From contig JADJSY010000052.1 in the NCBI GenBank assembly GCA_016711435.1, forward strand, positions 1-53,620: DNA of 53,620 bases, given 5' to 3'. The notes under the pieces were generated by a model. It saw nothing but the letters and a program-made list of their open reading frames with translations, was not told the DNA's origin and did not search any database. Below are positions 34,310-43,870 of this stretch, piece after piece (position 1 is the first letter of the stretch; every line of letters begins with the position of its first letter). Source of the DNA: Lewinellaceae bacterium. GTDB taxonomy: Bacteria > Bacteroidota > Bacteroidia > Chitinophagales > Saprospiraceae. The translations under genes were made by a program, and so were the position numbers.

Positions 34310-35779
34310 TTACCTTGCAGAACGAACCGCTCTGAAACCGTATGCAATATCCTGTGGCCCATCACCCCAGGCACCATAAGGCCTGTGGCCCGTTTCGCCT
34401 CTTGGAGAGCCTACCATATTCCATAGGTAATAACCACCACCCCGGTAACTAATTCCACCTTTGCCATCATACCAGTTTGGCCAGTCTTCATTTGTGGCTG
34501 TCCCCTTGTAACCCATCAATTTGCCATCGCCGTGTGTGCCTTGATACAACCTGCCTTTTTCATTGCCCAATGAAACACAACGCTCCCATAAACTTTTATT
34601 GAGATCCATCACCCAGTAGTAAGAAGCACCGAAGATTTCAAGGTTGCTGTCGGACAAATCTCCCTCGCTATATGGTTGCTCCAACACCAAATCACCGGCA
34701 TCATTGAAATACCGGCTCAATTTTTCATTGGAAGCATTGCCCCACGGAAATGAATTGGCTACAGCGGGCTTCATCGGGCCACGACAGGCTTTTTCATATT
34801 CCAATTCAGTCATTGGTCGTAACCCAGACCAGTCTGCAAAAGCGCAGTCATCATCCCAACTTAAAAAACTTGCAGGCCTGTTTATTGATTTAGTTTTGTA
34901 CTTTCCGTCTTCGAGATAAATAGACCCTCTTTCCTTATTATAATTTTTGCCTCCAAAATTGGCCCTGGGGTGACTGTAATAGTTGCCGATAGCGTTTAAA
35001 AACGAACAATAAATACCCTCAGTCAATTCATACTTCATAATATAGAATGCATCATATCCCTTGGGAAAAGCGGCAGGCACAGGGCCTTTCATATCCCCTT
35101 TGTAATTTGGCTCATTGCTATTTTCATAATAAAGATTGCCCTTGAGTGTACCTACTGTAATAGCAGATTCAGCGTTTACCTTGTAATAATCATTGCTGCC
35201 ATATTCATAAAAAGCGGCAGCATGGCGTTGCGCGGAAGTATCTGCTTCACCTGCATAAAAAGAGGCTTGTTGAATGTAAACCATTTCAATACCTTGCGTA
35301 GATACATACATCAAATCATCTGAAATACCTGTAATTTTAGACATGTCCAATTCTACTTTTATTCTCCAGCTCACATCTCCTCGGTGTTTCCTGTCAGGAA
35401 AAATCATAATGCCCATACCATCTTCCGGAACAAAGAATGAAGGGTTGATGCCATTGTTCTGATAGTTATGAATGAATGTATGCCCCGTTTTTTTAACGAA
35501 GCCATGTACTTTCGACCATGCTTCCTGCTTCGCATTTAATTTAAAAAAAATCCAGGCTGCATCGTAATTTTTTTCATTTCGCCACGCATTTTTCCAACTA
35601 ACTGTAATCCATGTCGTTAATGTCGGATTTCGTTCATCTCTGGGGTTGCCATCGAACATCGTGTTCGTAATTTGCAGGTCGGATGCCAATGCGTGATGTA
35701 ATGACAATACAAACATCACAGTCATTAATACCTTAAATACTTTAGTTGTAAAGCACATGAGGTGGAGTGGTAGGTTCAT
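34310..35779 (-). CDS. Exported SUMF1-domain (formylglycine-generating-enzyme-like) protein
   Basis: 489 residues. The start is ATG 35779; a later ATG (residue 8, MCFTTKVF) would also leave the signal peptide ending HALAS. The N-terminal 180 residues form a beta-rich domain (LQITNTMFDGNPRDERNPTL). The C-terminal part is a SUMF1/FGE-sulfatase fold: FYIMKYELTEGIYCSFLNAI, RPASFLSWDDDCAFADWSGL, RPMTELEYEKACRG, FPWGN and GFRAVRSAR. The cysteine pair that oxidises sulfatases is not clearly present, so it may instead be a structural GldK-like or sugar-binding relative. It stands alone, next to the REP array. Confidence 0.85.
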   Translation of the reverse strand: MNLPLHLMCFTTKVFKVLMTVMFVLSLHHALASDLQITNTMFDGNPRDERNPTLTTWITVSWKNAWRNEKNYDAAWIFFKLNAKQEAWSKVHGFVKKTGHTFIHNYQNNGINPSFFVPEDGMGIMIFPDRKHRGDVSWRIKVELDMSKITGISDDLMYVSTQGIEMVYIQQASFYAGEADTSAQRHAAAFYEYGSNDYYKVNAESAITVGTLKGNLYYENSNEPNYKGDMKGPVPAAFPKGYDAFYIMKYELTEGIYCSFLNAIGNYYSHPRANFGGKNYNKERGSIYLEDGKYKTKSINRPASFLSWDDDCAFADWSGLRPMTELEYEKACRGPMKPAVANSFPWGNASNEKLSRYFNDAGDLVLEQPYSEGDLSDSNLEIFGASYYWVMDLNKSLWERCVSLGNEKGRLYQGTHGDGKLMGYKGTATNEDWPNWYDGKGGISYRGGGYYLWNMVGSPRGETGHRPYGAWGDGPQDIAYGFRAVRSAR

Positions 35780-35902
35780 GTTAAATTTATGCTTTAATGT
35801 GAATTATTGTACGCTTCTCCTGCTCTTGGTATATCTCGTTGTGAAAATATTTCTTCGGTTCTTTACCAAACAACTTCTTGTTACCGAGGTCCGTAAATGA
35901 AC

Positions 35903-38900
35903 TCACTCCGCCGCCACCATCCCCACATACCTTCTCCCTTTTGCATCCCATACCACCACCGAATAAAACCCCGCAGGCAATCCCTTGCGGTTAATACTCA
36001 TCCGCTCCGCAAACAAGTCGCCCGCCTCATAAACCACCTGCCCCAGCGTATTCAGCACCTTCAGGCGGTAGGGCTTTTCCACGTTTTCGGCATGGATGTA
36101 GAGCCGCTGTGAAAAGGGGTTGGGGTACATTTTTAAAGGTCGCAGGTCCGTTTCGTCGGTCTTTGATGTCATATTGGTCGCTCCGGGCGTGGGGTGCATG
36201 AACACCGTCTGTGCGCTGCCGTCCGGGTAGCGCCCCCACGACACATCGGGGTTTTGCTGCCCGAAATTCAGGCGTTCCCGCTCGACGTAGCCATTGCCTT
36301 CCCGCTGGAAAACTGCCACTGTTTCGCCCCCGGCGCTCAGTTTAAAATCGGCATGGAGCAGCCCTTGCTTGGTTTGCTCGTCCGCCCAGAACAGCAGGAA
36401 ACCATGTGGCGGCAGGGTCGTTATTTCAGGAGAATGTAGCGGCAGTTGCCAGCGGCAAGGCTCGTCATCGTCGTCGGTGAAGCACAATCCGCCGACGTTC
36501 AGCGAGTCGTCGGAGGCGTTGTATAACTCGAACCAGTCGTCGTACTCGCCCTGTTCGTCGGCCAGGATACTGGTGTTGGAAGCCAGTACTTCATTGACAA
36601 ACAGCCCCGACATATCGGGCGGCAGGCTGTTCGCTCTGCCGGGACTGCCCAGCAGCACGTGGCTTTCCCGCCAGTCGGTAGGCAGGTTGCCTTCCCGGTT
36701 TTGTTCCAGTTCCACGGTAGCCCCCAGCCCGTCGGCGAGCGGCGGCCAGGGGCGGCTGTCGGCGTAGCGCGCGCTGTGTACGAGTTTGCCCTCCGGGTCG
36801 TACAGGGCGATTTTGCCCACTTTGTTGCTCAAATCAAAATGGAAATTCCCGGTAAGTGCGCCTGCATCGGGATGAAAGGACTTGAACAGCGTAGTGTCCT
36901 GACAAACCACTACATAGCCGCCCGGCGCTACTGCCGCATTTTCTGGAAATACGAACTCGTACAACCCCTGTGCCATGCGCCAGCCCTGGAGCTCGATGGC
37001 CTGCTCGGTAGCGTTGTGCAGTTCCACCCAGTCGCCCGTGGGGCGATTGAAAGGCGGGTGGTAGTTGAACTCGTTGATGTAAAAAGTCAGTCCGTAGCCG
37101 CCCGAGTGGGTGTAGTAGGCGCCCATATCGGCGGGGCTGCCGTCGGGGTCATTGGGCGAAAAAGGGTCGCCGGCGTCGATGCAGGGCGAGCCGGGCGAGA
37201 GTTCAAAATTGCCCGTGGAAGGGTGAACCAGGGCAGGATCGGTGTTCAGGTTGCCCGTGCCGGGCAAGGGTTCCCGGTCGGAAAGCGAGTAACGCACCAG
37301 AATCTGGGATTTTGCATCAAAAAAGATGCTCGATTCGGTGGAGGTGGACAAAATCGTATTTTTTACAAAGGCTTTGCCGCCACCCCGCAGGGCGCTTTTT
37401 TCATAACACGCCACCGCCTGACGGTTGCCGTAGAGGGTGTTCTGGTCGATTTGGGCAACGGCCAGGCTGTCCTTCACCGCCACGCCGAGGTCGCAGTCGT
37501 AAATCACATTGCGGCGGATGAGCGCATTGGACTGCGAGCCGATGGAAATGCCCTTGTCAGAGCAGTCGTGGATGATGTTATGCTCCAGGAGGGCGTTCAG
37601 CGTGTAAATGCCGAGGTCGATGCCGTCGCAGTTCGAGCCGAGGAAGCCATACACTTCGTTGTGCCGCACGATGCCGTTGGTAACGCCCTTGATGTCGATG
37701 CCGTCGGTGTTGATGGCGCGGTTTCCCCTGAAAACGCAATGCTCGATGATGGGGGCGTCCATATCGTAGAGGCTGATGAAACCGTTGCAAGGGACGAAGG
37801 TGTGGAACTCCGAATGCCCGATGTAGGCGCTGCCGCTTCTTGCGATGAGGGGTGCTTTGCCTTCAGAAATGGTCGAATGCTCCACCCGCAAGGGGCTGTC
37901 GTAGGTGGAAACAGTGGAAAAATGGCGGTTCCGGTCCCGCCCGAAACTGCCGCCCTGCAAGTCGGCATAACGGACGACGAGGCTGTCTGTCGGCGCATCC
38001 GCCGTGATGCTGCCCCAATGGCCCGACTGTCCGTAATACGAGCGCCTTGCCGAAGGCGCGGGGTCTGGTCGGACGCTGATGCGCTGCCCGGGCGAGCCGT
38101 CGAGCCGGAGCCCACCTTTCACGTCGATACAAACGCCATCGCTCAGCAGGAGCGTTGCCCCCGCTTCCACGCTCAGGCGGGCGCCGGGCAGCACGGTGAT
38201 GTCCTCGAAGCCATACCAGGGCGAGGCTACTGCTGCCAGCGTGGTATCGGCAGCGATGACGGGCGGAATAATGCTGATATTTGCCAGCGGCGCAAAAATA
38301 GCAGTGAAAGAAGTGTCGCCCGTCGGCGTCAGGCCGGCATTTTCGCCAGCGGCGTTCAGTCCCTGCCATGCCACGAAGCGGTGGCCGGGAGCGGGTACGG
38401 CCTGCAATTGAATCCGGGTGTTTTTGAAAAAATGCCCTTCCATGTTTTGTGAAAAAGTCACACCGCTCAGCAGCACCTTGCCCTGCCCGACGATTTGCAT
38501 GGACACGAGCGCACTGTCCTGTTTTCCAAACATTTCGGTCAGGTGTTGGCGGTAGTAGGCCGGTCTGTTTTCCAGAAAGCCCTTGACGGCGTTGATATTC
38601 CCCTGCCAGGCCTGTAAAGAGGGCGGCGACTGCCAGCGACCGATATGCCTCGGCATCTGGGTTTGCAGCAGGTTTTTCAGGCTGTCCACCGTAGCGAGGG
38701 TTATAGCGGGTAAAAAAATGGTATTCAGGTACGCCGCAGAGCGTTGTATGAAGCCGTCGCGGAAGCCGGGGTTTTGCAGCAGGCGGTTGAAAAGCAGGGT
38801 GGCCCATTCGGGCAGGTCGCCGGAAAGCCCGGCGAGTTTGGCGATGGTGTTTTCCGAAACGGGGTCGCCGCCGAGTTGCCCGAAGGCGTGTTCGAGGTCG

Positions 38901-40444
38901 GCAGCGATCCAGCGCCATTTGCCGTCGCCGTCCCTGTTGCGCCAGTAGCGGTTGTTGAGGTCGGCGATTTGGTAACCGATAAAAGCCCTGAGAATCAGGT
39001 AATTGGTGAATTCGTTGATGTCAATTTGCGCGGATATTTTTGCAAAAGCGGCGGAATCTGCGGGATCGTTTTCCCTTACAAAATCCATTAGTTCCAGAAA
39101 ATTATACGGGTCGCCTGCCACTACATGCAGGCTGTCTTCGAGGTAGTCGAGGTTGTCGGGGTTGATTTCGTGGTTGCTGCCGATGTACTGTTCGTCGAGA
39201 CGCTCCCGTAGTTCATAAATACCATTGTAGGCGCCGTTGATGAACACGGCGCAGGGTTTGTAGTCCTGGTAGTCGATGTCCATTTTGCCTTTCACGAGGT
39301 GTACGCCCAATCCGTCCCGGAAATAGGCGGTGTTGTAGTCATTGCCGCCGTTGCGCAGCAGAAAAGCCGTGTAACGGGCAATAGGTTTGCCCTCGAAAAG
39401 CGGGTATTCCAGGATTTCGTCGCCGAATTTTTCCTTGAAACGCACGGAAAGCGGGCGTTGCGGCAGGTTGTAAATGGAGGTGCCGAACACCCGCAAACCG
39501 ACCCCGGCTAAGAAAGCCCGTTCGCCCGTGCCCGGCTCGAAGTACTCCATAGTGGCGGGCACTTCCCGGTCTTTGATGGCATTTTGCAGGATGCCGAAAT
39601 CGAAACCGTAGAGGTTGGCGGCGTTGGAGGTAATGGAGATTACGGGTAGTTGGGTGTTTTCATTGATGAAATAGGACTTCGTAACCACCCGGCCCGGCAT
39701 CTTGCCCGGCACATAGAGTCTCGCCTTGATGCTGAGGTTGAGATTCAGCGGGAAATCGTCGTTGAACACAGGCGAATCGCCATTGGGCGTTGTACCGTCG
39801 AAGGTAAAACGAATGACGGCGCCCGGCTCCTGTGTGCTCAAGTGCAAGGTCTGCGGGGTGGGGTAGAAGCCTTCAGGAAGCGAAAAAACGGGTAAACCGG
39901 GCGTTTCCATGGTCGCAGAGCCGTAGGGTGAGTTGGTTGCGCCGGGCGTCGGCTCGCCGAAGTAAAACCAGAGCGCGGGCGTCGCCGTGCTGCGCCCATA
40001 CGACACATCGTTGGCTTGCGTGCAATAGGTGACTTGATCCATCAGGTTCCCCTGCGGATTGAACAGGCCCAGGTATTCCCCATCCCCGCTCAGTCGGAAA
40101 CCGGCGTGTAAAGCGGTCATGGTCGCCACGGCGTTTTTATGGGCGACGAAGGCCGTGTCGCCGGGGTGTTTATCTAATCCGTCTGTCCAGACGAGCAGGA
40201 GTTCGCCGGGCGCAAGGGTCAGCGCGGGCAAAGTCCATTTGTCCGTTTCGCCGGGGTCGTCGGTGAGGGTGTAGCCGGAGAGGTTGATGGGTACGGCAGC
40301 GGCATTGCGGAGTTCCAGAAAGTCCGAAAATTCGCCGAAATCGGGGTCGTATGCAATGGTGGAATTGACGGCGAGCAGTTCGTTGATCTGGATTTGGGCG
40401 TGGGATTGTTGCAGGGGAAAAACGATTATTGCCAAAAGGGACAA
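35903..40444 (-). CDS. Giant CotH/lamin-tail T9SS surface protein
   Basis: 1513 residues in one intact frame. Order: signal peptide (QQSHAQ end); lamin-tail domain 1 (about 20-150, INELLAVNSTIAYDPDFGEF); chitobiase-like segment (about 205-265); CotH kinase-like domain (about 290-560, NGAYNGIYELRERLDEQYIG); a right-handed beta-helix (about 770-1060); lamin-tail domains 2 (about 1113) and 3 (about 1275); T9SS sorting tail (about 1431-1513, MYPNPFSQRLYIHAENVEKP). CotH proteins phosphorylate proteins or act in surface structures. The frame opens with TTG at 40444. An ATG at 40466 lies one frame off and would give a normal N-terminus (MLPNSIK...), so a base is probably missing near 40450. Confidence 0.93.
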   Translation of the reverse strand: MSLLAIIVFPLQQSHAQIQINELLAVNSTIAYDPDFGEFSDFLELRNAAAVPINLSGYTLTDDPGETDKWTLPALTLAPGELLLVWTDGLDKHPGDTAFVAHKNAVATMTALHAGFRLSGDGEYLGLFNPQGNLMDQVTYCTQANDVSYGRSTATPALWFYFGEPTPGATNSPYGSATMETPGLPVFSLPEGFYPTPQTLHLSTQEPGAVIRFTFDGTTPNGDSPVFNDDFPLNLNLSIKARLYVPGKMPGRVVTKSYFINENTQLPVISITSNAANLYGFDFGILQNAIKDREVPATMEYFEPGTGERAFLAGVGLRVFGTSIYNLPQRPLSVRFKEKFGDEILEYPLFEGKPIARYTAFLLRNGGNDYNTAYFRDGLGVHLVKGKMDIDYQDYKPCAVFINGAYNGIYELRERLDEQYIGSNHEINPDNLDYLEDSLHVVAGDPYNFLELMDFVRENDPADSAAFAKISAQIDINEFTNYLILRAFIGYQIADLNNRYWRNRDGDGKWRWIAADLEHAFGQLGGDPVSENTIAKLAGLSGDLPEWATLLFNRLLQNPGFRDGFIQRSAAYLNTIFLPAITLATVDSLKNLLQTQMPRHIGRWQSPPSLQAWQGNINAVKGFLENRPAYYRQHLTEMFGKQDSALVSMQIVGQGKVLLSGVTFSQNMEGHFFKNTRIQLQAVPAPGHRFVAWQGLNAAGENAGLTPTGDTSFTAIFAPLANISIIPPVIAADTTLAAVASPWYGFEDITVLPGARLSVEAGATLLLSDGVCIDVKGGLRLDGSPGQRISVRPDPAPSARRSYYGQSGHWGSITADAPTDSLVVRYADLQGGSFGRDRNRHFSTVSTYDSPLRVEHSTISEGKAPLIARSGSAYIGHSEFHTFVPCNGFISLYDMDAPIIEHCVFRGNRAINTDGIDIKGVTNGIVRHNEVYGFLGSNCDGIDLGIYTLNALLEHNIIHDCSDKGISIGSQSNALIRRNVIYDCDLGVAVKDSLAVAQIDQNTLYGNRQAVACYEKSALRGGGKAFVKNTILSTSTESSIFFDAKSQILVRYSLSDREPLPGTGNLNTDPALVHPSTGNFELSPGSPCIDAGDPFSPNDPDGSPADMGAYYTHSGGYGLTFYINEFNYHPPFNRPTGDWVELHNATEQAIELQGWRMAQGLYEFVFPENAAVAPGGYVVVCQDTTLFKSFHPDAGALTGNFHFDLSNKVGKIALYDPEGKLVHSARYADSRPWPPLADGLGATVELEQNREGNLPTDWRESHVLLGSPGRANSLPPDMSGLFVNEVLASNTSILADEQGEYDDWFELYNASDDSLNVGGLCFTDDDDEPCRWQLPLHSPEITTLPPHGFLLFWADEQTKQGLLHADFKLSAGGETVAVFQREGNGYVERERLNFGQQNPDVSWGRYPDGSAQTVFMHPTPGATNMTSKTDETDLRPLKMYPNPFSQRLYIHAENVEKPYRLKVLNTLGQVVYEAGDLFAERMSINRKGLPAGFYSVVVWDAKGRRYVGMVAAE

Positions 40445-40495
40445 TCTTTATGGAATTGGGAAGCATGGATGGTCGATTTTTTGATGTGATTATCT

Positions 40496-40534
40496 GATTT
40501 TTGGATTTAACCGTGTTCTTTAAATCCAAAAATC
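40496..40534. terminator. Perfect 14-bp hairpin between two T9SS genes
   Basis: GATTTTTGGATTTA (40496-40509) pairs with TAAATCCAAAAATC (40521-40534) across an 11-base loop. It lies after the stop of the beta-propeller gene (40546) and before the CotH gene. A terminator or an mRNA stabiliser is plausible, although the following T run is weak. Confidence 0.55.
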
Positions 40535-40545
40535 CGTGATCCCCT

Positions 40546-42219
40546 TTATCCTTTCACAAATTTACCGGAAAACACCCCCCGCTCCGTCCTCAAAGTAACG
40601 AAATAAAGCCCCGGCGCCAGCCCTGCCAGGTCTTGCCGAATTTCAACGACCTGTCCGCTGTATTCGGACTGCCGCAGCATGCGCCCGTCCAAAGTGCTGA
40701 TGTACAGGGTAATGGGCGATTGGGCGGGCGTTTTCAGCCGCAGCGTGAGGTGCTCGGCAGCGGGGTTCGGGAAAAGGGCCACCGCTTGGAAGGCTGGTTC
40801 CGGGTGGATGCTGCTCAAGTTTTTGTCAAAAACAGCGAGAAAACCCATTGTACTTCGGACATAACGGCCGGGTCGGAGGTGCACGTACATGGAATCTAAT
40901 GTGCCCGTGTTGTGGAGCTCGTAGGCGCCGAAAGCCACCGGGTTTGACTCGAAGTTGCCGCCGAGGTAGAATTGGTCGTCGCCGAAAGCGTGGATGCTTG
41001 TGCCTTCATCCGCGTGGATGCCGCCGAGCGATTTGCCCCAGAGTTCTTCGCCGGAAGGCGCGTATTTGAACACAAAAATTTGCGGGTAGTAATGGTGTGT
41101 ATTGAACAGGTTGGGCAAATCCTGCCCGGCAAAATGGAGGGTGTCGCTGAAAAAATAGCCGGTGACGTAGGCGTTTCCGAGGTCGTCCACGCTGATGCTT
41201 TTAGCGATGTCGAGGCTTTGAGCGGTTTGCTCCCCGCCCGCAAATTTTTCCCAGACGGTATTCAGGTCGGCGTCGAGTTTGAGCACGTGAATCTTTGAAT
41301 CGGCAAGAGGCCAACCCCAGCCAATGCCATAATTCATTTTTTCGGCACATGCATAAATATAGTTGTCATGCGCCTGTAGTCCGTTGAATTTGCCCAGTTC
41401 GTGTTGAATAGTGGTATCAAGAAGTGCACCTGAAGTATTGTATTTCACGATAAAGGCTGAAGATCCCCATTCGCTGCTAACCAGGTTTATGCCGTCGAAT
41501 ACCGCCGTCCCGGAAAGCGAGCCGCCGAGGTAAATACGTTGGTTGTCATCCAGCGTCAGGGCAACGGCTTGCAGGATGCCGCTGCCCTGAATCGTGTTTT
41601 TTTTCTCCCAAACGAGGCTGCCCGCGGCATCATATTTTCGCAGGAATACATGCAGGGTCTGCAGGGTGAATTTATCCACCACCTGTCCCGAAACGTAGGC
41701 GTTTCCATTGACATCCAGTACCACAGCGCTTACTTCGTCGATGTCGGCAGTGCCGATTTTCCTGGCCCAGGCAAGGGTTTTATCCTGGTTGTATTTCACC
41801 ACGAAGGCATCCGTTTCACCGCTGTTGAACAGGTTTGTGCCGCCAATGGACAGGGAAATGCTGTTGAAATTGCCAACCACCACGAAATCGCCGTTGGGGG
41901 CAGCGGCAGCGTCCACGACAAAATCGCGCCCCGAACCGCCGAATTGCGCCGCCCAGGCATACTGCCCGGCATCGTCGGCAATGGCCACAAAACCGTCGTC
42001 CTGCCCGGCATTGTTGAGGGTTTGGCTGCCCAATGTCAGCATTGGTGCGGCGAAGGAGCCGCCCACGAGCACGCTCGTGCCGGTATAGGGACGGATGTTT
42101 TTTACGGCGGTGGTATTATTGGGCGTGCCGAGGCTTTTTGCCCATTTCCAGGCCTGGGCGTGGCTGGCAAGCGGCGACAAGAGCAATACAATCGGGAGGA
42201 TAAAAATGCTGATTTTCAT
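40546..42219 (-). CDS. Exported beta-propeller (SBBP-like) protein with T9SS tail
   Basis: 557 residues. Signal peptide (MKISIFILPIVLLLSPLASH). Repeated blades of about 55-60 residues follow, of the type WARKIGTADIDEVSAVVLDV and NGNAYVSGQVVDK, with recurring DAFVVKYN and GNAYVTGYF. This is the SBBP-repeat pattern and predicts a propeller. A T9SS C-terminal domain (ALFPNPAAEHLTLRL, then LAPGLYFVTLRTERGVFSGK, end FVKG) closes the protein. Presumably a surface or extracellular binding protein. The frame is intact, and the next gene downstream is the CotH protein in the same direction. Confidence 0.9.
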   Translation of the reverse strand: MKISIFILPIVLLLSPLASHAQAWKWAKSLGTPNNTTAVKNIRPYTGTSVLVGGSFAAPMLTLGSQTLNNAGQDDGFVAIADDAGQYAWAAQFGGSGRDFVVDAAAAPNGDFVVVGNFNSISLSIGGTNLFNSGETDAFVVKYNQDKTLAWARKIGTADIDEVSAVVLDVNGNAYVSGQVVDKFTLQTLHVFLRKYDAAGSLVWEKKNTIQGSGILQAVALTLDDNQRIYLGGSLSGTAVFDGINLVSSEWGSSAFIVKYNTSGALLDTTIQHELGKFNGLQAHDNYIYACAEKMNYGIGWGWPLADSKIHVLKLDADLNTVWEKFAGGEQTAQSLDIAKSISVDDLGNAYVTGYFFSDTLHFAGQDLPNLFNTHHYYPQIFVFKYAPSGEELWGKSLGGIHADEGTSIHAFGDDQFYLGGNFESNPVAFGAYELHNTGTLDSMYVHLRPGRYVRSTMGFLAVFDKNLSSIHPEPAFQAVALFPNPAAEHLTLRLKTPAQSPITLYISTLDGRMLRQSEYSGQVVEIRQDLAGLAPGLYFVTLRTERGVFSGKFVKG

Positions 42220-42311
42220 ATAAAGGGTAATTTACAGGAATTAATTACCCTCAAGACGGACAAAAAAGGTGCAGGCGTTGGTAGGGAGAGAATTTTGTCG
42301 AGCCTAAAGGC

Positions 42312-42686
42312 TTACCCTCGCTGCATCGTCATGACCCCCTCAGGCCCTCCCCGGTTGGCGCAGCCGTCGCTCACGCGGGTCATGGTCAGGGTATCGCCCT
42401 CGATCTTTAGGGTGTACACGCCTTGTGCGGTACAGTCGCTGCCTTCCGTATCCTGAATGGTCATTTTCCCGCCGTCTAAGGTGTATTTTCCCTTGTTTTC
42501 GACGGTACCGTCGGCGCCGAAATCTACGGAGTAAGTACCATCCGCGGACAGGTCCACTTTCAGGGGTGTCATGTTTCCTTTTTCATCGGGAACGGACATT
42601 TTCCAGGCGCCGACGGGATTTTGGGCGAACAAGCCAAAGGGGAGGAGGGCCAAAAAGGTAAGGAACAAAGGAAGGAGAAATTTCAT
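42312..42686 (-). CDS. Exported lipocalin-like protein, copy 1
   Basis: 124 residues: signal peptide (about 1-22, ending FAQ), then NPVGAWKMSVPDEKGNMTPL and a beta-strand ladder (GTYSVDFGADGTVENKGKYT, KGKYTLDGGKMTIQDTEGSD, GVYTLKIEGDTLTMTRVSDG), as in small lipocalin-like proteins that bind ligands or fold as a barrel. A cysteine pair (SDC, GCA) could form a disulfide. The gene at 49233-49607 is nearly identical (about 90% at protein level by eye) and shares its upstream region, including a TATTTTTG box. A recent duplication, with both copies kept. Confidence 0.8.
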   Translation of the reverse strand: MKFLLPLFLTFLALLPFGLFAQNPVGAWKMSVPDEKGNMTPLKVDLSADGTYSVDFGADGTVENKGKYTLDGGKMTIQDTEGSDCTAQGVYTLKIEGDTLTMTRVSDGCANRGGPEGVMTMQRG

Positions 42687-42736
42687 GGTTTGATTTTATT
42701 TGGTGAAAGAGTGTAAGTGGAACGATCTTTTGAAAT

Positions 42737-42744
42737 CAAAAATA
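42737..42744 (-). promoter_or_regulatory. Putative -7 box of the lipocalin-like gene (copy 1)
   Basis: TATTTTTG on the minus strand, about 50 bases upstream of the start at 42686. The same box and its surroundings are conserved upstream of the second copy (49759-49766), the best support for it. Confidence 0.45.
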
Positions 42745-42841
42745 CGAAAATAGCGGTGCTTGGTGTGCGTTTTCCAGTATTTTTTTAACACGTTTCACTG
42801 AAACTATAAAGATGGCAAAATATCCAAACGTTTTTTCCATA

Positions 42842-43663
42842 TCAGATCATCCCCACCATCTTTGCTAATTGTACCAAAGCCGTCGTATCCCGCACGCCCA
42901 GCCTTTCAATCATATTGCTGCGGTGATTTCCAACCGTATTGACGCTGATATGTAGTTTTTTGGCTATTTCCTTTGTATCCCGGTCTTCATCGATGAGCAG
43001 GAGTATTTCTTTCTCTCTGGGCGACAAAAGATCGCGGGTGGCAAACACCCTGGACTCTGAATGGAAAGTCTGCACGAACTCGTTGTGTTCGCCATAGGAC
43101 AATCGGATCCAATAGTATGGATAGTCGCGTTTGATAAGGTTGTTGATGTTTTGCACGAAGTTGAAGGTATACTTGAAGTTGCGGTTCTCATCTACCTGTA
43201 TAGGTATACCCTGCGAGAAAAGGCGAATCTGTTTGCCGTCGGTACGGATAAAGCGCATACAGCAATGGTGTGTTTTCATATTTATTTTTTTGTCGAAAGG
43301 GATGGCCGAGATGACTGTGGTCAACCATTTCACGGAATCCAGCGGAAAGTCGGTATAGTCTGTGTGCAGCAAGCCAAGGATGGTTTTCATCCGCTCGCCG
43401 TAGGTCTGGTGGGGCATATCGCCCCAAAATTCTACCTGCCCCACTTCCATTTCGGGGTAATATGCTTTGTGGTTGAAAATGGTCAAAATAGAATCCTTGC
43501 CTTTCACTCCTTCGAGAAAGAACTGTAACTCGCGCAGATGTGCTTCCCGATTCAGGAGATTTTCTTCCCCAAAAATGATTTCTGATAATTCGACGATGCG
43601 TTTGTAGGCAGCATCTGCTTTGCGCAGTCCCATAAGGCTTTGGGAAAGCTGTTCATTCTGCAT
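42842..43663 (-). CDS. LuxR-family transcription regulator with PAS-like sensor domain
   Basis: 273 residues. About 200 N-terminal residues resemble a PAS/GAF-type ligand or signal domain with no hallmark residues that I can assign (RRLRELQ-type helix near 50, RFIRTDGKQIRLFSQGIPIQ and FKYTFNFVQNINN). The C-terminal LuxR HTH (about 207-270) is clear: LSPREKEILLLIDEDRDTKE, then IAKKLHISVNTVGNHRSNMI. No receiver domain is present. It is divergent from the ECF sigma factor gene, and the shared control region (43683-43813) has two copies of an AATAGTGAA-type palindrome. Confidence 0.85.
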   Translation of the reverse strand: MQNEQLSQSLMGLRKADAAYKRIVELSEIIFGEENLLNREAHLRELQFFLEGVKGKDSILTIFNHKAYYPEMEVGQVEFWGDMPHQTYGERMKTILGLLHTDYTDFPLDSVKWLTTVISAIPFDKKINMKTHHCCMRFIRTDGKQIRLFSQGIPIQVDENRNFKYTFNFVQNINNLIKRDYPYYWIRLSYGEHNEFVQTFHSESRVFATRDLLSPREKEILLLIDEDRDTKEIAKKLHISVNTVGNHRSNMIERLGVRDTTALVQLAKMVGMI

Positions 43664-43682
43664 GTTGGAAATTCATTTTTGG

Positions 43683-43813
43683 CAAAAATAGTGAATTTCA
43701 CTATTGTAAAATCGTAAAAAAAGCCGCAAATGTCTATCCGCTCCAAATTCTCGTGAAACGTAAATATAGCGAATGTCACTATTGTCGACGGTGTATACCC
43801 CCAACTATCTTTG
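43683..43813. promoter_or_regulatory. Shared control region of luxR-type and sigma-factor genes
   Basis: Two related palindromes lie here: AATAGTGAATTTCACTATT (43687-43705, perfect) and TATAGCGAATGTCACTATT (43765-43783, 16 of 19 identical). A TATTTTTG box on the minus strand (43683-43690) overlaps the first. For the sigma gene, TTG (43782-43784) and TATCTTTG (43806-43813), spaced 21 bases, form a promoter whose -33 box overlaps the second palindrome. One regulator probably controls both genes. Confidence 0.7.
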
Positions 43814-43870
43814 TGCAATCGAAATCAAAGGATAAGGCTATCTGCTATAGTTCAAAATCAACTGCATGCC

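Noticed and set aside
36659..38452. Plus-strand frame of 597 residues opposite the CotH protein
   Set aside because: It is a long antisense shadow of a GC-rich gene whose own frame has clear domains, and its own composition is typical of a shadow frame.
41539..42456. Plus-strand frame of 305 residues opposite the beta-propeller gene
   Set aside because: Antisense to a gene with intact signal peptide, blades and T9SS tail; no recognisable domain.
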